Shown here: in pieces, positions 35,426-44,750 of the stretch
Layout: each line of letters starts with the position of its first letter
Position numbering within the stretch: position 1 is the stretch's first letter
Origin: Clostridium sp. SY8519
GTDB taxonomy: Bacteria > Bacillota > Clostridia > Lachnospirales > Lachnospiraceae
Direction: 5' to 3'
Assembly (NCBI RefSeq): GCF_000270305.1
Contig: NC_015737.1
Location: forward strand, 2,418,501-2,482,500
Length of the DNA: 64,000 bases
Position numbers and translations under genes: made by a program
The notes under the pieces: model-generated
Databases searched by the model: none
What the model was told of the DNA's origin: nothing
Seen by the model: the letters and a program-made list of their open reading frames with translations, nothing else

Positions 35426-35947
35426 ATGATCCGTAGAATCCTTATTACTGCTGCAGAGATTATCTGCTGTTACCTGCTGCAGTGTTCTGTATTTGAGCAC
35501 CTGGCCATTGCAGGGATCCTCCCGAATCTGATGATTATACTGACAGCGGCCACCGGGTTTATGCGGGGACCGAAAGAAGGGCTTTTCACCGGATTTTTCT
35601 GCGGTCTTCTGCTGGACATCATGTCCGGCAATGCCCTGGGCTTTTACACGATGATCTATCTGTTCGCCGGATATCTGAACGGATTTTTCAAGCGTTCGTT
35701 TTATCCGGAAAACATCAAGCTTCCGGTAGGATCTGTGATCCTGACGGATTTCTTTGTGAATGTTGTGATTTATATCGCATCTTTTCTGATCCGCGGGAAA
35801 TTTGCCTTCGGATATTATCTGTTCCATATCATTTTTCCCGAACTTGTGTATACAGCACTGGTTGCCCTCGTGCTGTATCCGGTAATTTTAAAGATCAACC
35901 AGCGGCTGGAAGCCATTGAGAAAAGGAGCGCGGCAAAGTTTGTTTAA
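35426..35947 (+). CDS. mreD: rod shape-determining protein MreD
   Basis: MreD is a small polytopic membrane partner of MreC. The 173-residue protein has five to six hydrophobic segments and the GFMRGPKEGLFTGFFCGLLLDIM region typical of the family (long, so only positions given: about residues 47-69). AGGAGGTGA precedes the start. Its last eight bases overlap the proposed start of the PBP2 gene. Confidence 0.92.
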   Translation: MIRRILITAAEIICCYLLQCSVFEHLAIAGILPNLMIILTAATGFMRGPKEGLFTGFFCGLLLDIMSGNALGFYTMIYLFAGYLNGFFKRSFYPENIKLPVGSVILTDFFVNVVIYIASFLIRGKFAFGYYLFHIIFPELVYTALVALVLYPVILKINQRLEAIEKRSAAKFV

Positions 35948-38780
35948 AATATTAAGAGAGATTGCTGAGAGACTGCTGAAAACAAGGATTTTCATTCTGC
36001 TGCTCATAATAGTTCTGCTGTTTCTGGTGCTGGTTCAGCACCTTTTTAATATGCAGATTATTCACGGCAATGACTATCAGGAGACCTATACAGAAAGTAT
36101 CCAGAAAACCATTACTGTGGACGGGGTACGGGGAAATATCTACGACAAAAACGGAGTGCTGCTGGCCTATAACAAACTGGCGTACAAGGTTACCCTGCAG
36201 GATTCCGGCACCTATTCCACAAATAAGGAAAAGAACGCGGCCCTGAATCAGGAAATCAACCGGATTATCGAACTGATTCAGGCGGGGAAGGACAGCATCG
36301 AAAACAATTTTTCCATGACCTACCATAAGAGTACCGGCAAGGTCACCTATGATGTGTCCGGCACCGCCCTGCAGCGCTTTCGCGCGGATGTCTTCGGACA
36401 TTCCAAAATTTCCGACCTGAGCTATAACAAGAAGCTTGGCGGCAATGAAGCCACTGCGTCTGCTTCCGATGTTTACGCCTTCCTGTTAAAGCAATACGGC
36501 CTGGATACCAAAGAGATTCAGAACAGCTATACCCCCTACCGGATCTACCAGATTCTGGTGGTTCGTTATGCCCTGGCAGCCAACAGCTATCAGAAATACG
36601 TAAGCACAACCATTGCGAAGGATGTATCGGATGAAACCGTTGCGGCCATCAAGGAAAATTCGGACAGCCTGGAGGGCGTGTCCATTGAAAATGACACTAA
36701 GCGTGTCTATACCTATCCGGAATACTTATCCGGCATTATCGGCTATGTGGGACAGATTTCCACCGATGAGTATTCGGATTATTCCAAAAATGATTCCACC
36801 TATTCCCTGTCGGATTATGTAGGAAAAACCGGCATCGAAAAGGTGATGGAATCCCAGCTGCGCGGGAAAAAAGGCAGGCAGGAAGTATACGTCAACAATG
36901 TGGGAAAAATCCAGAAAGTAATCAGTTCCACCAGCGAGCAGACCGGCAATAATGTCTATCTGTCCATTGATGCCAAACTTCAGAAAGCAGTCTATCAGCT
37001 GCTGGAACAGGAGATTGCGGGTATTTTAAGCTCCAGCCTGGAAGACACCAAATCCACTTCTTCCAAGAAAAATATTTTTGCGTCCAGCTATGAAGTGTAT
37101 ACGGCACTGCTGACTAACAATGTGATTGATCTGGATCAGCTTCCTTCCGCAAAATCCGGGACAGTCTCCGCAAAACTCTACAGCAGTTACCGATCCAGAC
37201 GAAAATCAGTGCTGAAATCCACCCGCGCGGCGCTGAATGCCGGCACCCGGTACAAAGATCTGTCGGATACCATGCAGGATTATATTTCCTATATTATCAA
37301 GTATCTGCAGGGAAACGGCGTCTTTGATTCCAATATGGTGGACTCTTCCAACCGCACATACAAAGCCTGGAAAAAGGGCACCATTTCAGCAAAAGAGTAT
37401 CTGGAATATGCCATCGAACAGAACTGGATTGATATCTCATCCCTGAATATCAGGAGCAAATACTCAGATATTGATGAACTGTACAAAAGCCTTACAGACT
37501 ATGTGATTTCAGAAATGTCAGACAACAGCGGATTTGACAAGCTGATTTACAAGGATCTTCTCTACAGTGATTCCATCAGCGGGAGAGACGTCTGCCTGGT
37601 GCTTTATGAACAGAAGGTATTAAAGAAAGACCGTGATTACAGCAGGTTAAAATCAGGAGCCATCAGCTCCTATGCCTTTATCCGGTCGAAGATCCATTCC
37701 TTGAAGATCACGCCGGGGCAGCTGGGACTGGATCCCTGTTCCGGCTCCTGCGTGATTATGGATCCCAACAATGGCTCCATCCTGGCCTGTGTATCCTATC
37801 CGGGTTATGATACCAACAAACTGTCAAATGCGGAGAATTCGGATTATTACAATGACCTGCTGACCAATGCCTCCCTGCCGTTATACAATAACGCGACACA
37901 GCAGACGACTGCGCCGGGCTCCACGTTCAAACTTTTAAGCTCGGTTGCCGGTCTGACAGAAGGCAGGATTACAACAGGAACCACTATTAATGATACGGGT
38001 ATCTACACCAAACAGGGAATGAACCTGAAGTGCTGGGTCTATCCGTCAAATCACGGAAACGAAAACGTATCCCAGGCAATCCGGGACTCCTGTAACTATT
38101 TCTTTGCGGAAGTCGGCTACCGGCTCAGCCTGAAAAACGGAAAATACAACGAGTCGGCCGGAGTTAAAAACATCCAGAAATACGCAAAGGAGATGGGACT
38201 TGGATCCAGGACCGGTGTGGAAATCGCGGAAAGCAACTCGCAGATGGCCAGCGAGCAGCCGATCCCTGCGGCCATCGGACAGTCCAACAATGCCTATACC
38301 ACCATCCAGCTGGCGCGCTATGTATCCGCCATTGCCAATCAAGGAACGGTGTATGATCTGACGCTTTTAAACAAAGTGACTTCTGCGTCCGGAAAGACCA
38401 GGAAAACTTACCACGCGACAGAAAAGAATCAGATGAGCAACGTATCTTCCAGTACCTGGTCTGCCATAAAAACCGGTATGATCGGGGCGGTGAAGGAGCA
38501 CGAACAGTTTAGCGGAGTGACTTCTGTCAAACTGGCCGGCAAAACCGGTACCGCCCAGGAATCGCAGATACGTCCGAACCATGCGCTGTTTGTCGGGTTT
38601 GCGCCTTATGACCATCCAAAAATTGCCATAGCGACCCGAATTGCCCACGGATACAGTTCCAGCAATGCATGCTCTTTTGTGGCAAAGGTAATGGAGTATT
38701 ATTTCGGGCTGAAGGACAAAAAGGATCTCCTGAAGGGAACCGCTTCTTCCAGCAGCAGTTCCAGCAATGGAAATGATTAA
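35940..38780 (+). CDS. mrdA: class B penicillin-binding protein 2 (elongation transpeptidase), unusually long
   Basis: PBP2 cross-links peptidoglycan for elongation together with RodA. One N-terminal membrane segment (residues about 15-37) is followed by the pedestal domain (DGVRGNIYDKNG) and the transpeptidase domain with SxxK at Ser661-Lys664 (GSTFKLL), SCN in RDSCNYFFAEV and KTGT in AGKTGTAQE. At 946 residues it is about 250-300 longer than most PBP2 proteins; the extra sequence, Ser/Lys/Tyr-rich, lies roughly between residues 360 and 620. The start is taken as TTG 35940, eleven bases after AAGGAG; TTG 35916 would put the binding site inside the gene. rodA follows. Confidence 0.9.
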   Translation: MFKILREIAERLLKTRIFILLLIIVLLFLVLVQHLFNMQIIHGNDYQETYTESIQKTITVDGVRGNIYDKNGVLLAYNKLAYKVTLQDSGTYSTNKEKNAALNQEINRIIELIQAGKDSIENNFSMTYHKSTGKVTYDVSGTALQRFRADVFGHSKISDLSYNKKLGGNEATASASDVYAFLLKQYGLDTKEIQNSYTPYRIYQILVVRYALAANSYQKYVSTTIAKDVSDETVAAIKENSDSLEGVSIENDTKRVYTYPEYLSGIIGYVGQISTDEYSDYSKNDSTYSLSDYVGKTGIEKVMESQLRGKKGRQEVYVNNVGKIQKVISSTSEQTGNNVYLSIDAKLQKAVYQLLEQEIAGILSSSLEDTKSTSSKKNIFASSYEVYTALLTNNVIDLDQLPSAKSGTVSAKLYSSYRSRRKSVLKSTRAALNAGTRYKDLSDTMQDYISYIIKYLQGNGVFDSNMVDSSNRTYKAWKKGTISAKEYLEYAIEQNWIDISSLNIRSKYSDIDELYKSLTDYVISEMSDNSGFDKLIYKDLLYSDSISGRDVCLVLYEQKVLKKDRDYSRLKSGAISSYAFIRSKIHSLKITPGQLGLDPCSGSCVIMDPNNGSILACVSYPGYDTNKLSNAENSDYYNDLLTNASLPLYNNATQQTTAPGSTFKLLSSVAGLTEGRITTGTTINDTGIYTKQGMNLKCWVYPSNHGNENVSQAIRDSCNYFFAEVGYRLSLKNGKYNESAGVKNIQKYAKEMGLGSRTGVEIAESNSQMASEQPIPAAIGQSNNAYTTIQLARYVSAIANQGTVYDLTLLNKVTSASGKTRKTYHATEKNQMSNVSSSTWSAIKTGMIGAVKEHEQFSGVTSVKLAGKTGTAQESQIRPNHALFVGFAPYDHPKIAIATRIAHGYSSSNACSFVAKVMEYYFGLKDKKDLLKGTASSSSSSSNGND

Positions 38781-38798
38781 TCCGGAGATGATAAGAAT

Positions 38799-39929
38799 AT
38801 GTTAAAGAAATACCGTTTCAGAGATTTTCGTATTCGACTGGTTGCCTATATTCTGGTACTGAGCTTTATCGGCATTCTTGCCATCGGAAGCGCAAATGCT
38901 TCCTTTCAGGCCAAACAGGTCATCGGTGTCATTGGCGGGACAATCCTGATGCTGATTGTTTCTGTTATTGATTATGAATACTTTGTCAAATATTCCCGCC
39001 TGTTCTATCTGCTGGCTGTCCTTTTGCTTGCGGTAGTGCTTGTGGCGGGACAGAACGTCAACGGAGCCACCCGGTGGATCATGATCGGAGGGGAAGGCGG
39101 CATTCAGTTTCAGCCGTCGGAATTCGCAAAAATATTTTTGATTATTTTCTTTTCCGCCTTTCTCATGAAATACCGGGAAACACTGAATACCTGGAAAACA
39201 CTGCTTATGGCAATCATTCTGTTTGCAGTTCCGGCAGCGCTGATTTTCAAAGAGCCGAACCTCTCCACCACGATTATTACCGGACTGATTTTTGTTACCC
39301 TATTGTTTATTGCCGGGTTAAGTTATAAAATAATCCTTGGAGTACTGGCGGTCTGTGTACCGGCCGGAATCCTTGGAATCGTCCTGATTGTCAAGGATAT
39401 TCTTCCGATTCACGATTATCAGCGCAACCGTGTCATGGCATGGATTGATCCGAGCCAGTATTCGGACAACGCATACCAGACCCAGTATTCCATCCGCGCC
39501 ATCGGTTCCGGCAGACTCTGGGGAAAGGGACTGTATAACCACTCCGTTCTTTCTGTGAAAAACGGTCACTTTATCTCAGAACCGCAGACAGACTTTATTT
39601 ATGCGGTGATCGGCGAGGAAATGGGATTTATCGGATGTGTCATTGTACTGATTCTGCTGGCACTGATTGTGGTCGAGTGTATTATTGTCGCCCGTAACGC
39701 CAAGAATTTATCCGGCCGCCTGATTGCCTGCGGAGTAGCCGGATGGGTCGGGTTTCAGACCTTTGTCAATATCAGTGTCGCCACCGGTCTTATGCCGAAT
39801 ACCGGCGTACCCCTTCCGTTTGTCAGCTATGGCCTGACCTCTCTGGTCAGTCTGTTCATTGCTATGGGGATCGTACTGAATATCGGGCTTCAGGCCCGTC
39901 GCTATGGGAAAGGAGATGTTCTCGAATGA
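38799..39929 (+). CDS. rodA: RodA, SEDS peptidoglycan glycosyltransferase
   Basis: RodA polymerises lipid II for side-wall growth with PBP2. The 376-residue protein has about ten membrane segments and the SEDS landmarks NGATRWI, QPSEFAKI, KEPNLSTT, the large outer loop with AYQTQYSIRAIGSG and WGKGLYN, and the SEPQTDFIYAVIGEEMGF and GVPLPFVSYG motifs. Its partner PBP2 is encoded directly upstream. It overlaps mgsA by four bases (ATGA). Confidence 0.94.
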   Translation: MLKKYRFRDFRIRLVAYILVLSFIGILAIGSANASFQAKQVIGVIGGTILMLIVSVIDYEYFVKYSRLFYLLAVLLLAVVLVAGQNVNGATRWIMIGGEGGIQFQPSEFAKIFLIIFFSAFLMKYRETLNTWKTLLMAIILFAVPAALIFKEPNLSTTIITGLIFVTLLFIAGLSYKIILGVLAVCVPAGILGIVLIVKDILPIHDYQRNRVMAWIDPSQYSDNAYQTQYSIRAIGSGRLWGKGLYNHSVLSVKNGHFISEPQTDFIYAVIGEEMGFIGCVIVLILLALIVVECIIVARNAKNLSGRLIACGVAGWVGFQTFVNISVATGLMPNTGVPLPFVSYGLTSLVSLFIAMGIVLNIGLQARRYGKGDVLE

Positions 39930-40321
39930 ATATCGCATTAGTCGCGCATGATTCCAAAAAGAAACTGATGCAGGATTTCTGCATTGCCTACCGTGGAATT
40001 ATCGGAAAACATAAAATCTTTGCCACCGGAACAACCGGCAGGCTGGTGGAAGAGGCTGCCAACCTTCCGGTTCACAAATATCTTTCCGGACATCTGGGCG
40101 GAGTCGAACAGCTGGGTGCGGATATCACAAGCAATAACATCGACCTTGTGATTTTTCTGCGGGATCCCCTGGCAGCGAAACCCAATGACCCAAGTATCGC
40201 GAATATACTTTCCCTATGCGATATGCACAACATACCGTTGGCTACCAATGTGGCCACAGCGGAACTGTTAATTCATTCACTGGAACGAGGAGAGCTTGAC
40301 TGGCGTGAAATGTACAAATAA
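39926..40321 (+). CDS. mgsA: methylglyoxal synthase
   Basis: MgsA converts dihydroxyacetone phosphate to methylglyoxal, bypassing lower glycolysis when phosphate is short. The 131-residue protein starts IALVAHDSKK, has the phosphate site ATGTTGRL, the GGVEQLGADI segment and the catalytic aspartate region FLRDPLAAKPNDPSI. The start at 39926 is coupled to the rodA stop; the longer upstream frame is a shadow inside rodA. Location behind rodA is seen in Clostridia and has no known mechanistic meaning. Confidence 0.95.
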   Translation: MNIALVAHDSKKKLMQDFCIAYRGIIGKHKIFATGTTGRLVEEAANLPVHKYLSGHLGGVEQLGADITSNNIDLVIFLRDPLAAKPNDPSIANILSLCDMHNIPLATNVATAELLIHSLERGELDWREMYK

Positions 40322-41309
40322 ATTACGGCTTAAATTCTACACGCTGCTGATCGCAGGCACTGTCACCACGCTGTCTGTTACCGGCTGCTCCAATATGAAG
40401 AATGTTTCAGACGCCTATCAGGCATATCAGACATCTGTTTCCTACGGGCTGGCTTCCAGCCCTGCGGATTCGGCTGACGTATCCCTGATGGGAGAGGGGC
40501 TGTGTGTCGGCGGAACCTCCAATACGGATTCCGGTTCGGTGAAAACAGATACCGCGAAGGCAGCAGCGGTGTTCAACACCAGCACACAGAAAATTACTTT
40601 TTCCAAGAATATCTATCAGCGTGTCTATCCGGCCAGCACTACCAAGTGTCTGACCGCGTATCTGGCATTGAAATACGGGAATCTGGACGATAAAATCACA
40701 GTTTCCTCCACAGCAGCCGCGGTTCCGGCCGGTTCATCCATCGCCGGATTTAAAATCGGCGACCGGATTACCCTGCGGACTGCTTTATACGGACTGCTGT
40801 TAATGAGCGGAAATGATGCCGCCAATATCATTGCCGAGCATATTTCCGGCAGCACCTCAAAATTCGCGGTCATGATGAATCAGGAAGCGCAGAAGATCGG
40901 CGCGACGGACTCTCATTTCGTGAATCCCCACGGATTTCCCACCGCCAACCATTACACCACCGTTTATGACATGTACCTGATTTTCAACAAGGCGCTGTCC
41001 AGTCCGGAGTTTGTCCGGATCATTAACACAAAGGCCCAGACGGTCACCTATCAAAATGCCGCAGGGAAAAAAGTGACTGCCACCTTCCGGAATACAAACT
41101 GGTACAAAACAGGACAGGCTGCTTCTCCGGCCGGCTATACCATTATCGGCGGAAAAACAGGATCCTCCGACAGTTCCGGTTACTGTCTTGTGTTATACAG
41201 CCAGAAGGAACAGGGGGATGACCGTATGATCTCCATCATTATGAAGAGTGATACGAAGGAAAATCTCTACCGTCTGATGAACGCTCTGCTGACCGGTTTT
41301 TCCAATTAA
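40305..41309 (+). CDS. lipoprotein D-alanyl-D-alanine carboxypeptidase
   Basis: A class A low-molecular-weight PBP that trims the terminal D-Ala of peptidoglycan stem peptides. All active-site motifs are present: SxxK in PASTTKC, SxN in MSGNDA and KTG in GGKTGSSDSSG. The N terminus is a lipoprotein signal with lipobox LSVTGC, so the enzyme should be lipid-anchored outside the membrane rather than held by a C-terminal helix. The start is GTG 40305 (or TTG 40296, which leaves only four bases after GAGGAG). It overlaps mgsA and closes the elongation operon. Confidence 0.88.
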   Translation: MKCTNKLRLKFYTLLIAGTVTTLSVTGCSNMKNVSDAYQAYQTSVSYGLASSPADSADVSLMGEGLCVGGTSNTDSGSVKTDTAKAAAVFNTSTQKITFSKNIYQRVYPASTTKCLTAYLALKYGNLDDKITVSSTAAAVPAGSSIAGFKIGDRITLRTALYGLLLMSGNDAANIIAEHISGSTSKFAVMMNQEAQKIGATDSHFVNPHGFPTANHYTTVYDMYLIFNKALSSPEFVRIINTKAQTVTYQNAAGKKVTATFRNTNWYKTGQAASPAGYTIIGGKTGSSDSSGYCLVLYSQKEQGDDRMISIIMKSDTKENLYRLMNALLTGFSN

Positions 41310-41312
41310 CGG

Positions 41313-41341
41313 TTGTTTTTTAATATTCATTATAATATAAT
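41313..41341 (+). promoter_or_regulatory. promoter before the orphan P-loop gene
   Basis: TTGTTT (41313-41318) and a perfect TATAAT (41336-41341) with a 17-base spacer. A small hairpin, CTGTG-GGGAT-CACAG (about 41356-41370), lies between this and the start codon. Confidence 0.7.
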
Positions 41342-41388
41342 AAATCTAACAAATCTGTGGGGATCACAGGATAGCAGGAGGATAAATT

Positions 41389-41808
41389 ATGGTTGAGATT
41401 ATTGCTGGCGAAAAGGGCAAGGGAAAGACAAAATATCTTCTCGATATGGTCAATAAGTCCGTGGAAAATTCGAAGGGTAACATCGTTTATCTGGATAAGA
41501 GTCAGAAGCATATGCATGAACTGAGCAATAAGGTTCGGCTGATCACGGTTACCGAGTATCCGATTTCCAATTGTGACGAATTTCTGGGCTTTATCTGCGG
41601 CATTGTTTCGCAGGATTACGATCTTCAGGAGATGTATCTGGACAGCTTTCTGACGATTGCCAATGTCAGCGAGAATCAGCTGGTGCATGCCATTGAGAAG
41701 CTGGACGTAATCAGCGAGAAATTCAATGTGAAGTTTATCCTGAGTATTTCCAGAGGCGAAGCGGATCTTCCGGAAAGTGTCAAAGCGAAGCTAATCGTAT
41801 CTTTGTAG
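41389..41808 (+). CDS. small P-loop protein of unknown function
   Basis: A 139-residue protein that starts with a Walker A motif, GEKGKGKT (residues 7-14). A possible Walker B strand is FILSISR near residues 125-131, but there is no clear acidic pair after it. Helical middle region with HAIEKLDVISEKF. It has its own promoter and is followed by a 16-bp terminator, so it is a single-gene unit between the elongation operon and an HlyD-like gene. Such proteins are sometimes labelled PilT-like in automatic annotation, which I cannot support. A nucleotide-binding switch or chaperone role is only a guess. Confidence 0.75.
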   Translation: MVEIIAGEKGKGKTKYLLDMVNKSVENSKGNIVYLDKSQKHMHELSNKVRLITVTEYPISNCDEFLGFICGIVSQDYDLQEMYLDSFLTIANVSENQLVHAIEKLDVISEKFNVKFILSISRGEADLPESVKAKLIVSL

Positions 41809-41855
41809 CACATGTTTCAGATCCTGTATCAAAAGGCGGATGTATGACGCGAATT

Positions 41856-41894
41856 AATACGGTGTCTTAAGGTTACCACTTAAGACACCGTATT
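41856..41894 (+). terminator. long palindromic terminator-like hairpin
   Basis: A perfect 16-bp inverted repeat, arms 41856-41871 and 41879-41894 (core ACGGTGTCTTAAG), with loop GTTACCA. Only a short T run follows, so it may act in both directions or as a strong 3' stabiliser. Confidence 0.75.
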
Positions 41895-41980
41895 TGTTGA
41901 TTGCAACGAGTATCTGCTGATCACACAGCGATTTATGAGTTACCTGATTGTTTTCCGAACTAAAGAAGGATTCCCTGTAT

Positions 41981-43387
41981 ATGACGCAACGCAACACCAA
42001 CAGAAAACAGAACAACCGTAAAATTCTGCGTTTTCACGGACACCCGCTCCATATCAATATCGGGATTCTTTTGTTTGCCCTGGTACTGATCTATTTTATC
42101 GTCAATATTCTGTCCTATTCCTTCCGCAGCCATGTATCCGGCTACGAGGTACAGGCCGGACAGATCGCGGATACTGCCGGTTATACCGGTCTGATCCTCC
42201 GCAGCGAAAAGGTCGTGAATTCCACTGCCGCAGGCAGTCTGAATTATTATAAAAAAGAAGGGGACAATGTAGCGGTCAGAGACCGGATCTGTTCCATAGA
42301 CAAAGACGGCTCCCTTTCCAGTAAAATCACGGCAGCCGGCAAAGATGTCTCCAAGTTAAGCGATGAGGATCTGGACGGAATCCAGACATCCATCGCATCC
42401 TTCAGCGCGGACTATACCAGTGATTCGTTTTACAAGGTCTATAATTTTAAGAACAGCATCAATTCCGTCCTGCAGGAAGATCTGTATCTCAACGCTTTGA
42501 AAAATTACTCAGAAGAGACTTCAAAGGCAGTCAGCAACCGTACGTTCACTTTTCTCCGCGCGGCTGATACCGGTATCCTGGCGCTGTATTCCGACGGGTA
42601 TGAATCCATAACCCCTGCAAACTTCAAAGCAAGCGATTATTCGCCTGCGGATTACAAAAAAACAGATTTCAAGGAGCGGACAACGGTAAAATCCGGCAGT
42701 CCGATCTATAAACTGGCAACCAGCGAAAACTGGTATATTATGGTACCGATCACCGAGGAAGAGAAAAAGACCTATGCAGACCGTTCGGTTTTGAAAGTCA
42801 CATTTCTCCAGGACAGCAGCAGCTGTTACGCAGCCGCAAAGATCATATCCTCCAGCGGGAAAAATTTTCTTCGCCTGAGTTTCAACAGTTCTATGGTACG
42901 CTATATTTCAGATCGGTACATTGATATTTCCATCGCAATTAATACCAGCAGCGGTCTGAAAATACCAAACTCGTCAGTCACCAGCAAGGAATTCTTTGTT
43001 ATCCCCAAGGATTACCTGACCAAGGGAAATGACTCCTCCAGTCAGGGGGTGCTGAAGCATTCTGCCGGTTCGGACACGCCGGAATTCACACCGGTTGCCA
43101 TTTATAATGAAACCAGCAAATATTACTACATCAAGGAAGACAGTCTGGAGGCCGGCGATACCATACAGATGCCAAATTCCACCAGACAGTACACCATCAG
43201 TAAAACGGCTTCCCTGAAGGGAGTGTATAATATTAACAAAGGCTATGCCGTATTCAAAGTCATCAAGGTCCTGAGTTCCAATGACGAATATTCGATTGTG
43301 GCTTCCGGGACGGATTACGGGATTTCCCTTTACGATCACATTGCTTTGAATGCGGATCAGGTTTCGGAAAATCAGGTGATTTCCTGA
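41981..43387 (+). CDS. HlyD-like membrane protein of unknown function
   Basis: A 468-residue protein with a basic N terminus (RNTNRKQNNRK), one membrane segment (about residues 24-46, IGILLFALVLIYFIVNILSY) and a large outer part. The first outer section (QIADTAGYTGLILRSEKVV, NYYKKEGDNVAV) reads like the biotinyl-lipoyl hairpin of HlyD/MFP adaptors, and a second barrel-like section lies near the C terminus. No ABC or MFS transporter partner is adjacent. ATG 41981 was chosen because AGAAGGA precedes it. The downstream neighbours are yggS and sepF, so a link to envelope or division is suggested by position only. Confidence 0.7.
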   Translation: MTQRNTNRKQNNRKILRFHGHPLHINIGILLFALVLIYFIVNILSYSFRSHVSGYEVQAGQIADTAGYTGLILRSEKVVNSTAAGSLNYYKKEGDNVAVRDRICSIDKDGSLSSKITAAGKDVSKLSDEDLDGIQTSIASFSADYTSDSFYKVYNFKNSINSVLQEDLYLNALKNYSEETSKAVSNRTFTFLRAADTGILALYSDGYESITPANFKASDYSPADYKKTDFKERTTVKSGSPIYKLATSENWYIMVPITEEEKKTYADRSVLKVTFLQDSSSCYAAAKIISSSGKNFLRLSFNSSMVRYISDRYIDISIAINTSSGLKIPNSSVTSKEFFVIPKDYLTKGNDSSSQGVLKHSAGSDTPEFTPVAIYNETSKYYYIKEDSLEAGDTIQMPNSTRQYTISKTASLKGVYNINKGYAVFKVIKVLSSNDEYSIVASGTDYGISLYDHIALNADQVSENQVIS

Positions 43388-43468
43388 TTTTGCGAAAAGC
43401 TTTCACAGCGGCGCCGGACAGCAGGTTCACAGCCCGGCAAATAGTATAAGGAGGCAGGACATATCCAT

Positions 43469-44161
43469 ATGGTTACAGAAAATCTGAAAGATATCCGGCA
43501 GCGGGTTGCTGACGCATGCCGCAGAGCCGGACGGAATCCGGAAACGGTTACATTGATTGCAGTCAGCAAAACAAAACCGGCCGAGATGCTGCAGGAGGCA
43601 TATGATGCCGGTGTGCGCGATTTCGGTGAAAACAAAGTGCAGGAGATGATGCAGAAAGAAGAAATTCTGCCTGCAGATATCCGCTGGCATATGATCGGGC
43701 ATCTGCAGCGCAACAAGGTAAAATATCTGATGGGAAAAACCGAACTGATCCATTCCGTGGACTCCCTTCGGCTGGCGGAGGAAATCAGCCGCCTGTCGGT
43801 AAAAAATCAGATCTGTACAGATATCCTGATTGAAGTAAATATTGCAGGGGAGGAGAGCAAATTCGGCACGTCCCGCCAGGAAGCCTTTGATCTGGTACGC
43901 GCAGCGGCACAGCTTCCGGGCATCCGGATCCGCGGTCTTATGACCGTTGCGCCATATACGGAGCATCCGGAGAACAACAGGGGCTATTTCCGGAAGATAC
44001 GGGAATTATCGGTTGACATAGCTGCCGAAAACATTGATAATGTACACATGGATTTTCTGTCAATGGGCATGACAGGAGACTTTGAGATCGCCATTGAGGA
44101 AGGCGCCACACATGTGCGTGTCGGGACAGGGATCTTTGGTGAAAGAAATTATACGATTTAA
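43469..44161 (+). CDS. yggS: YggS-family PLP-binding protein (PLPBP)
   Basis: PLPBP proteins hold pyridoxal phosphate and keep vitamin B6 and amino acid pools in balance without known catalysis. The 230-residue single-domain TIM-barrel protein has the PLP lysine in LIAVSKTKP, the GENKVQE and WHMIGHLQRNKVK motifs and DFLSMGMTGDFEIAIEEGATHVRVG near the end (positions about 192-216). Its place just before sepF, within a division/cell wall group, is conserved in many Gram-positive bacteria. AAGGAGG is 14 bases before the start, longer than usual. Confidence 0.94.
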   Translation: MVTENLKDIRQRVADACRRAGRNPETVTLIAVSKTKPAEMLQEAYDAGVRDFGENKVQEMMQKEEILPADIRWHMIGHLQRNKVKYLMGKTELIHSVDSLRLAEEISRLSVKNQICTDILIEVNIAGEESKFGTSRQEAFDLVRAAAQLPGIRIRGLMTVAPYTEHPENNRGYFRKIRELSVDIAAENIDNVHMDFLSMGMTGDFEIAIEEGATHVRVGTGIFGERNYTI

Positions 44162-44185
44162 TCAATTGGATTGGAGACATATCTT

Positions 44186-44731
44186 ATGGGCTTTATGGAC
44201 AAATTCATGAACGCAATGCGTCTGAATGCGGATGATGAAGAATATTACGATGACTATTACGACAAAGAAGATGAGTATATGGACGATGAGCCGATTCGGC
44301 CCAGGCGCAGTGCCTTCCGCCGTAATGAAAACCGGGAGGATGATATGGAACGGCCTTCCGTATCTCATTCTGACTCACTGAAGTCATCCGCTTCTTCCAA
44401 AATCACACCGATGCGTTCTTCCCGCAGAGCAAATCAGAGCGTTGCGATGGAAGTATGTGTCATTAAGCCGAAAACCGTGGACGACGCCCGTGAGATCGCG
44501 GAAACATTGCTGGCAGGCCGCACGATTGTGCTGAATCTGGAGGGCATTGACCTGGAAGTGGGACAGCGTCTGATTGATTTTACATCCGGCTCCTGTTTTG
44601 CCATCGGCGGCAATCTTCAGAAGATTTCCAACTATATCTTTATTGTGACCCCGCAGGCAGTTGATATTTCCGGCGATATTCAATCCATTGTGGATGCTTT
44701 TGATGTATCCTCGATCCAGATGGATATCTGA
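44186..44731 (+). CDS. sepF: cell division protein SepF
   Basis: SepF polymerises into rings, binds membrane through its N-terminal helix and links FtsZ to it. The 181-residue protein starts with the amphipathic helix MGFMDKFMNAMRL, then a disordered acidic/basic linker (DDEEYYDDYYD, then RPRRSAFRR), and the C-terminal SepF core (VCVIKPKTVDDAREIAETL, then IDFTSGSCFAIGG). The start at ATG 44186 keeps the helix at the very N terminus; the TTG 15 bases upstream would block it. The yggS-sepF-lspA order fits the Gram-positive division cluster. Confidence 0.94.
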   Translation: MGFMDKFMNAMRLNADDEEYYDDYYDKEDEYMDDEPIRPRRSAFRRNENREDDMERPSVSHSDSLKSSASSKITPMRSSRRANQSVAMEVCVIKPKTVDDAREIAETLLAGRTIVLNLEGIDLEVGQRLIDFTSGSCFAIGGNLQKISNYIFIVTPQAVDISGDIQSIVDAFDVSSIQMDI

Positions 44732-44750
44732 TCGCTTTTTACTCAGAAGA

